A stretch of 38,952 nt of DNA from an uncultured Saprospiraceae bacterium (GTDB taxonomy: Bacteria; Bacteroidota; Bacteroidia; Chitinophagales; Saprospiraceae). Position numbers and translations under genes: made by a program. This document shows positions 26,804-35,735 of this stretch, in pieces. Numbering within the stretch: position 1 is the stretch's first letter; each line of letters begins with the position of its first letter. A model generated the notes under the pieces. The model was not told the DNA's origin, did not search any database, and was given only the letters and a program-made list of their open reading frames with translations. The stretch covers positions 1 through 38,952 of the forward strand of contig CALFWW010000272.1 of the NCBI GenBank assembly GCA_937928575.1. The letters are read 5' to 3'.

Positions 26804-26918
26804 ATTTCAGAAATTAATAGTCCTGCCTTTGAGGATTGAGAAATGTAAAGAATCCTTAGTGGTTTTGTTGAATCAGAAAATTAAATCGTGCAGACTAAAC
26901 AATAAATACAAAATCAAA

Positions 26919-27242
26919 ATGGAAGAGGATATCTTAGATTATGAAGAACAACCGTCGCCAGTAAAAGTAGATGAAAGGATACGGTATGTTGGATTCATTC
27001 GTGCATTTGTTACTTTTAACTTTCTAATATCATTTTTACAATATTTTCAGAACATTTTTTTTAACATTATTCATTCAAATAGAAATGATGATAGCTTTAT
27101 GATTCTGTTGTTGTGTATTCCATTAGGTTTAGTGTTATATTATAAAACCACACAGATTTATCGGGAGTTGTCACTGAATATATCTTGTTATTCAGATTTT
27201 AATTTAAGAGGATTAGCCCTAGTACCGCAAAGATTCCACTAA
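26919..27242 (+). pseudogene. Truncated third copy of the ILDEP four-helix membrane protein
   Basis: From the ATG at 26919, 107 codons: MEEDILDYEEQPSP, then RYVGFIRAF and two transmembrane helices, then TQIYRELSLN and NLR, matching copies 1 and 2 in order. After NLR (near 27212), where the others continue into helices 3 and 4, the frame runs into unrelated sequence (GLALVPQRFH) and stops at 27242. The 3' half is therefore lost, apparently by a rearrangement. A TTG at 26829 would extend the N-terminus, but the homology starts at the ATG. Confidence 0.65.
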
Positions 27243-27387
27243 TCAGCGCAATAGACCCTAACTCAACGTTCTGATCTCTCCAAATAGCTGTTGATTGAAT
27301 TTCTCTTTTCTTTAATTTCTTCTCCAATCTTCTTTGGGCAACTTTAAATTGCATTCGTTGATGCCAGTTCAATTTTTTTCTCGTCAA
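27199..27387 (-). pseudogene. Small remnant: basic segment plus C-terminal membrane helix
   Basis: A 62-codon minus-strand frame without ATG (open further to about 27424). It reads as a lysine-rich segment (QFKVAQRRLEKKLKKRE) then a glycine-spaced hydrophobic helix (GSIALISGIFAVLGLILLN). Such a pattern ends several small Bacteroidota membrane or lipoproteins, so this may be the 3' piece of a gene. Its end overlaps the broken third ILDEP copy, so two gene remnants abut. Could also be chance. Confidence 0.35.
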
Positions 27388-27449
27388 ATTTTCTAAGTCG
27401 GTCGGAGTAATACAAATTGTAGTCTAAAAGTGCGGATATAGTTGGAAGG

Positions 27450-27559
27450 AAAATTTTTCGAGATCAAGGCAGAAAACGTAGACATAGCCTTAGTTACGGC
27501 GAGCCTGCCTGACTGCGCCAAGCAGACAGGGCTTTTCAACGCAGATATCGATAAATTTT
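27450..27559. repeat. 110-bp fold-back intergenic element
   Basis: Outer arms 27450-27465 and 27544-27559 are reverse complements at 14 of 16 positions (AAAATTT-TCGA-ATC). An inner imperfect hairpin, AGCCTGCCTG (27502-27511) with CAGACAGGGCT (27523-27533), sits inside. A frame of 92 codons crosses it on the minus strand but looks non-coding. The element lies in the gap 27388-27747, which otherwise contains only the asnB terminator. Confidence 0.6.
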
Positions 27560-27656
27560 TCTCATAGATAACCGCCATTTTGGGGTTCAATCTGTATAAG
27601 TTGTTTTTTATGGGTGACTTTTTAGAATTGCGCTTTGAGGTTATCCTCCAAAATAC

Positions 27657-27690
27657 AAAAAAGTGATGCAATCATTAAAGACTACATCAC
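27657..27690 (-). terminator. Rho-independent terminator of asparagine synthetase gene
   Basis: Read on the minus strand, an 11-bp stem (GTGATG outermost pairing with CATCAC, two inner G-U pairs) with a 6-nt loop is followed by six T. It lies about 58 bp beyond the stop codon of the gene at 27748-29331. Confidence 0.8.
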
Positions 27691-27747
27691 CTATTTTTTA
27701 GCGTTAAATTCGAAATTATATTTTATAAAATATATTGTTAGAATTGC

Positions 27748-29331
27748 TTAATCCGCCGCATAAATCTCCAAAACCCGAGCACTAGGATCCACCACATCAC
27801 CACACCACTTCGGTAACCATTGATAAGGAGTCAATTTATCACAAGCAGGACCGTAATATTCATTGAAAATTTTGCGATAGAAATAACCTTCTTTGGTCAA
27901 AGGCGTTTCAAAAGCAAACTTCCCTTTTTCAGATTCATATTCTTCATCAGAAATTTGAGTGTCTACAAATTCCTTAATGACAGTCGACCAGGATTTATCT
28001 TTCTTACTGACAGAATCAGAGAAACCATTTTTACGACGCCACAAAACAGAATCGGGTAGCAGGTTCTCCGCTTCAAAAGCTTTACGGATTAAATATTTTT
28101 CCATACGCGTATCATCAAACATGCGTTGTTCAGGTTCGATACCCATATAGTAGTCCATGAATTTTTTATCAGCAAAAGGAATTCTCGCTTCCAATCCAGC
28201 ACTCGAAACACTGCGATCTCCTCTCAACATATCGAAATAGTGAATATCTTCTAACAAACGAATTGCTTCATCTTGAAATGCTGCTGGTGTTGGTGCATTT
28301 TGGAAATACAAGTAACTACCAAACTCATCCGCAGTTTCTCCAGAAAAAATAACCTTAACATCAGAGTTGTCTTTGATCCAGTTGGAAACCAATTGATGTC
28401 CAACGGATGCACGTATCGTGGTCACATCATAAGAACCACATTTGTAAACCGTATCTTTTAATGCCTGAATAAAATCTGCTTCTTCTGCCTGAATAGAGTG
28501 GTGTGTCGTACCGATATGATCTGCTACTGTTTGTGCCGCCACCAAGTCCGGTGAACCTTCCATCCCAATCGAAAAGGTATGAATATCTTTAGTGTCTTCC
28601 GCTGCTCTTGCTACAATCGCAGAAATCAAACTGGAATCCAAACCACCACTTAACAAGCATCCGATTTTACGATCAGACATCATTCTCTTTTCGACAGCTT
28701 CAACTAATAACTCATTAATTTTACGTAAATGTGTTGTTTCAGATTGATCTTCGTGTTGCGAAAATTTGAGGTCATAGTATTTTGTATACGTATCCGGTGC
28801 ATCGCTTCTCCATATTGCTCTAGGTGGAAAATGTTTCACTTCATCACAAAACACCAATGCTTTCGCCTCACTAGCAAAATATCTTTCTTTGCCTTTGGTT
28901 CCAACATACATCCCACGGATACCTAAATGATCTCTTGCTGCAAAAACAATATCTTTCTTAGAATCGTAAATCACTAATGCAAATTCAGCATCCAATTCTT
29001 TGATCGTTCTTTCAAAACCAAACTTATTATACATGTGTAGAATTACTTCACAATCACTTTGAGATTTCATCGTAAAACCATACTTGTCCTCTAATGCTTT
29101 GTGATTGAAAATTTCTGCATTGGCAATCAGATAAGTACCATCCAGATGCATTGGCTGATCGCTTGCCTCATTGACACCATTAATTCGCAATCGATGAAAA
29201 CCGAAAATAACGCGCTCTCCAAATTGCTGGATTCTTGAATTATCAGGCCCACGATGCGCCACTTTTTCTGACCATGGTTTCAATTGTTCTGCTGATAAAG
29301 AACTGTCGATTGCTGCAAATATTCCGCACAT
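27748..29331 (-). CDS. asnB: Asparagine synthetase B (glutamine-hydrolysing), divergent
   Basis: Makes asparagine from aspartate, ATP and glutamine. 527 aa starting MCGIFAAID, so Cys2 is the glutaminase nucleophile; HRGPDNSR and SDCEVILH follow. The synthetase domain has the ATP loop SGGLDSS at 228-234, SYDVTTIRAS at 300-309, and the lysine loop WRRKNGFSD. The C-terminus (EGYFYRKIF, WLPKW, DPSAR) is closer to the animal ASNS style than to E. coli AsnB. Unusual substitutions by comparison with remembered sequences: NAE for NGE, LDAEFA for LDGxFA, GIRGMY for GxRPL, and GETADEFGSY for GEGSDExxGGY (one residue shorter). An AsnC/Lrp regulator is divergent upstream and a terminator follows. Confidence 0.92.
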   Translation of the reverse strand: MCGIFAAIDSSLSAEQLKPWSEKVAHRGPDNSRIQQFGERVIFGFHRLRINGVNEASDQPMHLDGTYLIANAEIFNHKALEDKYGFTMKSQSDCEVILHMYNKFGFERTIKELDAEFALVIYDSKKDIVFAARDHLGIRGMYVGTKGKERYFASEAKALVFCDEVKHFPPRAIWRSDAPDTYTKYYDLKFSQHEDQSETTHLRKINELLVEAVEKRMMSDRKIGCLLSGGLDSSLISAIVARAAEDTKDIHTFSIGMEGSPDLVAAQTVADHIGTTHHSIQAEEADFIQALKDTVYKCGSYDVTTIRASVGHQLVSNWIKDNSDVKVIFSGETADEFGSYLYFQNAPTPAAFQDEAIRLLEDIHYFDMLRGDRSVSSAGLEARIPFADKKFMDYYMGIEPEQRMFDDTRMEKYLIRKAFEAENLLPDSVLWRRKNGFSDSVSKKDKSWSTVIKEFVDTQISDEEYESEKGKFAFETPLTKEGYFYRKIFNEYYGPACDKLTPYQWLPKWCGDVVDPSARVLEIYAAD

Positions 29332-29439
29332 AACTTTGTATTTTTAAGTGATTTGGGCTCAAAACCTCAATAATTACGTATATAACTACTGTAAAGTTAA
29401 AATATTATAGTATTATTGTCAAATAAATTTAAAAATTTA

Positions 29440-29886
29440 ATGATAGACGATAAAGATATTCAAATAATTAACAGTCTTTTGGCCAACTGTAGAATGCCAT
29501 TAACGGAATTGGCGAAAGAAATAGATATGTCTAATGTTGCGATTCAACAACGGATCACGAAGTTGGAGAAGAAAGGAATCGTGCTGAATTATACGAGTCG
29601 AATCAATTATAAGTTGCTCGAATTTAGTACCGTTGCATTCATTGGAATTTTTCTGGAAAAGGCGAAATTCTACAAAAAGGTACTGGCAGAATTGGACAAG
29701 GTCAATAATATTACGGAGGCACATTTCACTACCGGCAATTATTCAATCTTCGCGAAAGTTTATGCAAAAAACAATGACCACCTCATGGAAATTCTGAATA
29801 CTAAAGTTCAAAATATTCCTGGGATTGCGAGGACGGAGACTTTTATTTCTTTGGAGGAAGGGATTTTGAAACCTTTGTTTTTGTGA
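29440..29886 (+). CDS. Lrp/AsnC family transcriptional regulator
   Basis: 148-aa regulator from the ATG at 29440 (a TTG eight codons upstream is the alternative). N-terminal helix-turn-helix about residues 5-45 (LTELAKEIDMSNVAIQQRIT), then a beta-alpha RAM ligand-binding domain (about 65-145) with the family turn TGNYSIFAKVYAKN. It is divergent from the asparagine synthetase gene with a 108-bp gap. By analogy with AsnC-asnA in enterobacteria it may regulate asparagine synthesis in response to amino acids. Its last 44 bp overlap the 3' end of the convergent patatin-like gene. Confidence 0.88.
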   Translation: MIDDKDIQIINSLLANCRMPLTELAKEIDMSNVAIQQRITKLEKKGIVLNYTSRINYKLLEFSTVAFIGIFLEKAKFYKKVLAELDKVNNITEAHFTTGNYSIFAKVYAKNNDHLMEILNTKVQNIPGIARTETFISLEEGILKPLFL

Positions 29887-32800
29887 GGTTTGGAGCTTCG
29901 TTATTTATGTTGTCTAATTTAAGTGGGTTTAATATTTGATCCAATTTCAAAAGCATTGGTTGGCTATTTACCTCAGTTTTCATAAATTTATAAACAGTAT
30001 TATTTACAAGTCTACCAAGAGGTGCTTTAAAATAAAACTTCTTATCCAATTCATGTAGTTGAAACTTATCTTTATTAAAATTTTTCAAGTCTTTCCAAAC
30101 CATCTCATCACACTTTAACTGACCATTAAAAATAGCGTCTGCATTTTGTTTGTCAAGAATTAAGTAGGGTAGATTGATAGTTACTACATCATGAAAATAT
30201 GTCCCTATTTTTTTCTCGGCAACATTTTGTAAAAAATCTTTCACGGCGCTGGTACTCGTAGCACTTTTTAAATTACTCCTGAGGTTTTCGTACGATTTTA
30301 GTCGATTGATTTTACCATTCCATTTTTTAAAATGATTTCTTGCAAAAGATTCTTGACTATTTTGAATAATAATGAGGGTTGTGTTATTTTTAATTTTTTG
30401 GAAAGCAGATTGATAAGAGTCTTTTGTTTTGGGACTTATGTTTTTAATGATTTCTTCACTTGCCTTCATTTCTAAATAGATCATAATGTCCAGTAAACTA
30501 CTAATACCAGTATTGTCAAAAACACCTGAATCATTATAATTCCCTTTTCCTGGAATATTTGCAATTGGACTCATTAAAGGGAATCTGTTAGTTAAAAATA
30601 ATGCATCTATATAAGAAATGGACTTTTGTTTTTGATCGCTTTTACACGAATGATCTTTCAAATTTGAGTCATTAATAATATGAACGCCATTGAAAATAGC
30701 TGCCGCATCATCTATTGGGCATACAACTCCCTCCATTCCAGTTTCGATATTTGTAGCGTGAATGATAGGTAAAGGAAAATGATTTGATTTATATTTACTA
30801 TTCTTTCTAGCTTGATACCACCACTTTTCAATCGATTGATGAAAAGAATGTTCTTCGTTTAATACTGTATCCAAATCTTTTTGATGTGCAAGAGCAGCAT
30901 ATTTATTTGCCTGTATCATGTCTCCTCTTAATTTAGATTCTTTTCGACTAATATATCTTTTTCTTTCACGAGGATCAAGCAAAGCAAATTGTCGTTCAAA
31001 AAGGAGACTAAACATGTCTCTACTTAAAAAACCTGTTCGAGCAATTTTATGAATGATATTTTTCTCATTGGTTTCGAGGTTTGGATTATTTTCTTTCATT
31101 AGATGATGCAAGCCTTGACCAATTGCACCGCCTGAAGCACCACATGTTGCAATTACATTGTTGTAAAATTCGCCATTGCTAAGTGAGTCTAACTGGTTTA
31201 ATACCAAAAGGCTCCATAAATTTGCTCTCAAGCCACCCCCTTCATTTGCAATCATATAATAATGATGGGCAGAAGTATCCAACTTAATTATATGTTCAAC
31301 AAGCTTGATTTTTTCAACCGGAGCTGCAGAATTTTCATATTTGTCAACTAGTGGAATTTCATGATATTGCGGATCATTTATTATAGTAGAATAGATCTGC
31401 ATGCTAAAAATGAAAACCAATGATAATCTTAGAAAAGCATGAAAATACAATTCGAATTTTTTTAGCAATTCTGAAAAAATCAATTTTGTTTTAAACGCAG
31501 CAATACTTTGGAAAAAGAAAAAAGTGATGATAATAAAGGCAAAGACAATTATGATCGGATTGATATGATAAACCCAATCTGGTTTTTGGTAATATAAAAA
31601 GAACGCCATTCCTAGAATTATAATTGAACAAAGGAATTGTGAGATCCGTCCATAACGATCTTTTCCAACCCAACTAAAACATTTGAAAAAAATTGGATTT
31701 GTCTCTTCGAAAAATGAAAGTTTCCTTCTTACAATCAAAAAAATACTTAAAATAATATTCAATTGAAACATTAGTATTATTGCAAGTATTAGTTTTTGCT
31801 GGACAGAATTATCTAGGGGATTAAAAAATAAGAGAGTGGAAATAATAATTGCAACTGTCAAAGATATCGTAAAAATTATCATTAATAAATTCATCTTTGA
31901 AACAAATATGCACGTATTGTGTTTTCCCTCCCGAATTAATCCTTGATTTGATTGTGTGAGTTCGTAATTTTCATTTAGTATTACTAGTTTACTAAATTTC
32001 TTGAATATAAATAATGATAGAATTACACTTGCAGGAAAAATACAAAATGCCAAAACCAAATAGCAGGGTTGCAATTTAATTACTCTAATCCAAAGAGAAC
32101 AAAGAACAAAAATAACAAGCCAAGTTGGTGCTATAACAGAAATGCGTTGCCAAAAAGCAACATTGCTATTTGTTTCATGTAACAAATAATTAACGTCTTT
32201 ATTGGTTGCAGTTTTTAGATTTGACCAATTAAAACTTTTAATAAAAAAATAGGGAACTTTCGCTTTTTCAGTGATTGCAAATTTGTTATTGTAGTATAGT
32301 TTGTGGTTGACATAATAGGGATTAAAAAGTGCCATCCAACTTATAATCAAAAATAGAAACAAAGCAATGAAAAGTTGTGTTGATTTTTCTACTAAATTAT
32401 AGACCAACATTGGACCTTGATCCACGATAGCTAATAAAAATCCGAGTAAAATCGTAACAGTAAAACTTCCAATTACTTTCCAAAAAATATCTTTTGCAGA
32501 ATCTTCTTCATCAAAAATTTTACCTGGATTTTGATATTTTTTCTGCTTTAGTCTCAATTGATGAAGGAAATAGAACCACAACGTGTACAGAAGAGGAATT
32601 AGTAAAGTAAATGATTGATAATCATAAGTTTTTCTATAATTTTTGAGATTCTGTATAAGATCATCAGTATATTTTCCTAATTCAATTTTTTGCAAGTTTA
32701 TTTCATAAAAATTATAAGCCAAATAATTCCAAATAATATTACAACAAAATAATATACAAACAATGAATAATAACGTTTTGAGAATCTTTTTGTCCATATC

Positions 32801-33094
32801 TTCTGACCAACAGTATTCTTTGAAAATATGAATAAGTGTCCAATAAAATATTCCAATAAAAGTCAGATCAATTAGAAAATAGATCAAAAGATAAAGAGGT
32901 TGAATACTATTGTTATAAAAATAATCGAGTAAACAACTTTCACATTCTTTTACTTTTAATAAAATAGTATGTGGTCCACCAATAAAACCGTCATAAGAAA
33001 CAAAGTTAGATTGAATAATTTTAATTAATAAAATAAGAAGAAGAAACGGATATGGAGTTATATTATCAGGTAGGTATTGCTTGAGCTTTTTCAT
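29843..33094 (-). CDS. Large polytopic membrane protein with patatin-like lipase domain
   Basis: 1083 aa. Residues 1 to about 570 contain roughly 12-13 hydrophobic segments. The remaining part is soluble and shows patatin-like phospholipase hallmarks: the glycine-rich oxyanion motif EGGGLRAN at 618-625, nucleophile Ser654 in CGASGGAIG, and a likely catalytic Asp855 in YNDSGVFDNTG (DSG where classical members have DGG/DGA). It probably hydrolyses acyl chains of membrane lipids; substrate unknown. The ATG at 33094 starts just before the first membrane segment. The gene looks more AT-rich than its neighbours, which could indicate transfer. It overlaps the convergent Lrp-like gene by 44 bp. Confidence 0.75.
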   Translation of the reverse strand: MKKLKQYLPDNITPYPFLLLILLIKIIQSNFVSYDGFIGGPHTILLKVKECESCLLDYFYNNSIQPLYLLIYFLIDLTFIGIFYWTLIHIFKEYCWSEDMDKKILKTLLFIVCILFCCNIIWNYLAYNFYEINLQKIELGKYTDDLIQNLKNYRKTYDYQSFTLLIPLLYTLWFYFLHQLRLKQKKYQNPGKIFDEEDSAKDIFWKVIGSFTVTILLGFLLAIVDQGPMLVYNLVEKSTQLFIALFLFLIISWMALFNPYYVNHKLYYNNKFAITEKAKVPYFFIKSFNWSNLKTATNKDVNYLLHETNSNVAFWQRISVIAPTWLVIFVLCSLWIRVIKLQPCYLVLAFCIFPASVILSLFIFKKFSKLVILNENYELTQSNQGLIREGKHNTCIFVSKMNLLMIIFTISLTVAIIISTLLFFNPLDNSVQQKLILAIILMFQLNIILSIFLIVRRKLSFFEETNPIFFKCFSWVGKDRYGRISQFLCSIIILGMAFFLYYQKPDWVYHINPIIIVFAFIIITFFFFQSIAAFKTKLIFSELLKKFELYFHAFLRLSLVFIFSMQIYSTIINDPQYHEIPLVDKYENSAAPVEKIKLVEHIIKLDTSAHHYYMIANEGGGLRANLWSLLVLNQLDSLSNGEFYNNVIATCGASGGAIGQGLHHLMKENNPNLETNEKNIIHKIARTGFLSRDMFSLLFERQFALLDPRERKRYISRKESKLRGDMIQANKYAALAHQKDLDTVLNEEHSFHQSIEKWWYQARKNSKYKSNHFPLPIIHATNIETGMEGVVCPIDDAAAIFNGVHIINDSNLKDHSCKSDQKQKSISYIDALFLTNRFPLMSPIANIPGKGNYNDSGVFDNTGISSLLDIMIYLEMKASEEIIKNISPKTKDSYQSAFQKIKNNTTLIIIQNSQESFARNHFKKWNGKINRLKSYENLRSNLKSATSTSAVKDFLQNVAEKKIGTYFHDVVTINLPYLILDKQNADAIFNGQLKCDEMVWKDLKNFNKDKFQLHELDKKFYFKAPLGRLVNNTVYKFMKTEVNSQPMLLKLDQILNPLKLDNINNEAPNLTKTKVSKSLPPKK

Positions 33095-33357
33095 TTGTTA
33101 GTATCGTTTGTGAATTGTAGCAGAAAATTAAAAACAAAATCAATTTTACTTCAACCCTCTATATGAAATATCTACTTAATTTCGATAATGTTACCAACAA
33201 AAAGACCATTTTTCAATTGCTAAAAATCAATTTATATTACATGGATAGATGAATTTGATTAAATATCATAATTATTTCTAAAATCTCTACAGAGTGAGCT
33301 TCATCGCAATAAGTTAGATTTTGGTGCTATCTTCCTTTTTTATTCAATTTCAGAATC

Positions 33358-35220
33358 TCATTCAACCCCCAACAACCCATCCATCGTCTGAACAGAGATG
33401 GCGTGATAATTTGGTTTAGCTTTCGCATAAATCTTACGACCCACCTCTAAATTGCCCGATTCTTTAAAAGCACGGTAGAGCGGTGTTAGGAACTTTCGTC
33501 TACCTACTTCAAATAAAAACTGATCAATTTCAGGAAGTATATTTTGAAAGTATCCATTCTTGATTGCCACTTCGTACCAAGCTGCTTGAATTTCACAATT
33601 CGTTGATTTGGAAAATGTAAATGCATTATCGATTTCCTTCATTTTTGCTTGGGATAAATCGGTAGGCAAATGACGGATAAAGTGCAGCCATTCATGTGGA
33701 GACCAAGTTCGTGTTTGTATTGTTGATGCGCCTTTAGTTTGGACTTGTTCTACCGCTGCATCTACCAAATTGAATCGATCGGATGTGACTTGCGGACAAT
33801 TATTAGGAATACCAGGACCGTACACCCATTCTGCAATATTCACCTCTACGTTGTTAGGTTTGATGAGGCTTTCTGTCAGATATTCGATAAACTGTTTTGT
33901 ATTGATGGTCTTGAAGGCATGTTCTTTAAAATAATTACTCAGCCATTTGTCAAATTTATCTCGACCCACTTGTTCTTCTAAAAGTTTCAAAAAGAAATAG
34001 CCTTTTTCATAAGCAATGTCCGTCATGCCATCATCCGGATTTCTTCCATGCAAATTTAAGTGCAAGTGCGTATCGTGTGCTTCCAGGTCTTTTACATCGG
34101 CTTCCAGATCTTGATATCCCAACAACGATAACATCTCCGCATATTCAGCACCATATAATTTCTCCATAATTCGACGCTCAAAATAAACCGTGAATCCTTC
34201 GTTCAACCAGAAGTCATTCCAGGTCGCATTGGTCACCAGATTTCCAGACCAACTGTGTGCCAGCTCATGCGCAATCAAAGAAGTCAAGGATCTGTCTCCC
34301 GCAATCACCGTTGGAGTCGCAAAAGTCAAACGAGGATTTTCCATTCCACCAAAAGGGAAACTCGGTGGCAATACAATAATATCATATCGGTCCCACAAAT
34401 ATTTACCATACATTTCTTCTGCTGCCACCAACATTTTTTCCGTATCTCCGAATTCATACAAGGCTTTTTTGAGCATAGAAGGTTCTGCATAAATACCGGT
34501 ATGCGCACCAATTTTTCCAAATTCCAAATCACCAATCGCCATCGCAATTAGATAAGGAGGAATCGGTTGCTTCATTTCAAAATGGTATTTTCCATCTCCA
34601 CTTTTTTTGGTCGGATTGGAAGCACTCATCACCGCCATTAAATCTTTAGGAACGGTAATGTCTGCATCATATGTCATTCGAATACCTGGACTATCCTGAC
34701 AAGGTATCCACGTACGCGTCAAAATTGCTTGGCCTTGTGTGAACAAAAATGGGTGTTTTTTATCCGCCGTTTGTTGAGGATTGAGCCACTGAACTGCTTC
34801 TGATGTCGGAATGGTCGAGTAATAAATGGTAACTTCTTTTGTAGTCGGTTTAATATCAATTTCTAATGGCTGGCCCATATGATCATCCTTTTGTCCGAGT
34901 TTAAACCCAGTTTTTTGATCATTTTCAAGTGTTACACTTTGAATGTTTAAATCTTTGGTGTCAAAAATAATTTTGGTTGCATTTTGATTTTGGATTTTAT
35001 ATCGAGCGAAACCGGTCAATATTTTTTTGTCAAAATCTGCGGTTAGATTCAAATTCAGATGTTTGGTGATTGCATCTGATTTTGAATAACTATGGTCATC
35101 TAATTGAACTACTTTCGACTCATTAGGCTGTGTGTTGTTAGAATTATCTGCGTTCTGATCTGGCGAGCATTGAATGTATAGTGCTGCAAAGATAAAGAGG
35201 TATAGGTATTTTAGTTTCAT
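33358..35220 (-). CDS. M1 family aminopeptidase (leukotriene A4 hydrolase-like), lipoprotein
   Basis: Zinc aminopeptidase of 620 aa. The signal peptide ends in a lipobox (LYIQC, Cys18), so it is probably membrane-anchored in the periplasm or on the surface. The N-terminal beta-saddle domain leads to the substrate motif GGMEN (291-295) and zinc site HELAH (His318, Glu319, His322), with the third ligand Glu341 in WLNEGF. The C-terminal helical domain (about 470-620) is of the LTA4H type. Overall length and layout match bacterial LTA4H-like M1 enzymes, which trim N-terminal residues of peptides. The next gene upstream is a small lipoprotein on the same strand. Confidence 0.92.
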   Translation of the reverse strand: MKLKYLYLFIFAALYIQCSPDQNADNSNNTQPNESKVVQLDDHSYSKSDAITKHLNLNLTADFDKKILTGFARYKIQNQNATKIIFDTKDLNIQSVTLENDQKTGFKLGQKDDHMGQPLEIDIKPTTKEVTIYYSTIPTSEAVQWLNPQQTADKKHPFLFTQGQAILTRTWIPCQDSPGIRMTYDADITVPKDLMAVMSASNPTKKSGDGKYHFEMKQPIPPYLIAMAIGDLEFGKIGAHTGIYAEPSMLKKALYEFGDTEKMLVAAEEMYGKYLWDRYDIIVLPPSFPFGGMENPRLTFATPTVIAGDRSLTSLIAHELAHSWSGNLVTNATWNDFWLNEGFTVYFERRIMEKLYGAEYAEMLSLLGYQDLEADVKDLEAHDTHLHLNLHGRNPDDGMTDIAYEKGYFFLKLLEEQVGRDKFDKWLSNYFKEHAFKTINTKQFIEYLTESLIKPNNVEVNIAEWVYGPGIPNNCPQVTSDRFNLVDAAVEQVQTKGASTIQTRTWSPHEWLHFIRHLPTDLSQAKMKEIDNAFTFSKSTNCEIQAAWYEVAIKNGYFQNILPEIDQFLFEVGRRKFLTPLYRAFKESGNLEVGRKIYAKAKPNYHAISVQTMDGLLGVE

Positions 35221-35324
35221 TTGGTTTTAATTAGAGGGTGGAAGAAGAAGGTCGAGTATTAATGCAGCTTTAGCTACTTACTCGTTTGAGGAATTGTGGT
35301 TTAATGGAAGCTTATTCAATGAAC

Positions 35325-35678
35325 TCAGTCTTGCTGAATAATTATTAAATTTCTCCAAATCGTTGAAGAATCTTGAAATGGAGATTGTGCAGCAGCATAG
35401 CAAGCACCTTTTATAATTTCAATTTCATATTGATCCGTCGTAAAGTCCTTTTGAACATTCAAATCGAAAAAGTTGAGCTTTATTTTCTCTACATTTTTTC
35501 CAGCACAAAGGTCAATAATCGCTGCTTCACTTTCCCCTTGCTGTGCGACGACTTTTCCTTTCTGAGCATTACTTACGGAGATATCATCTGATTGGGTCGT
35601 CTCTTTTTTTGGAAGTTTGTCAGAGCAGCTTACTGAAGCTAATAACAATAAAATTCCGAAGATGTATTGTAATTTCAT
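35325..35678 (-). CDS. Small lipoprotein of unknown function
   Basis: 117 aa from the ATG at 35678; an ATG six codons upstream (35696) is possible but puts a basic stretch before the signal. Lipoprotein signal YIFGILLLLASVSC with lipidated Cys, a polar linker, then a compact domain with two Cys (IIDLCAGKN and KGACYAAAQ). No recognised family. It lies between the S9 and M1 peptidase genes on the same strand. A role with those peptidases (for instance as an inhibitor or chaperone) is speculation. Confidence 0.65.
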   Translation of the reverse strand: MKLQYIFGILLLLASVSCSDKLPKKETTQSDDISVSNAQKGKVVAQQGESEAAIIDLCAGKNVEKIKLNFFDLNVQKDFTTDQYEIEIIKGACYAAAQSPFQDSSTIWRNLIIIQQD

Positions 35679-35735
35679 TTTTTTGGATTTAACCATTAAT
35701 TCAAATTGAAATGTTTGTTCAAAACGGTAAAAGAA

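Noticed and set aside
26829-26918. TTG-started extension of the third ILDEP protein
   Set aside because: Homology to the two paralogues begins at the ATG at 26919, and the extension has no counterpart in them.
27393-27671. 92-codon minus-strand ORF
   Set aside because: It runs through the fold-back element and the asnB terminator, and its translation shows no domain, so it is a chance frame.
34190-34551. 98-100-codon plus-strand ORFs inside the M1 peptidase gene
   Set aside because: They are antisense shadows of the conserved zinc-site region.
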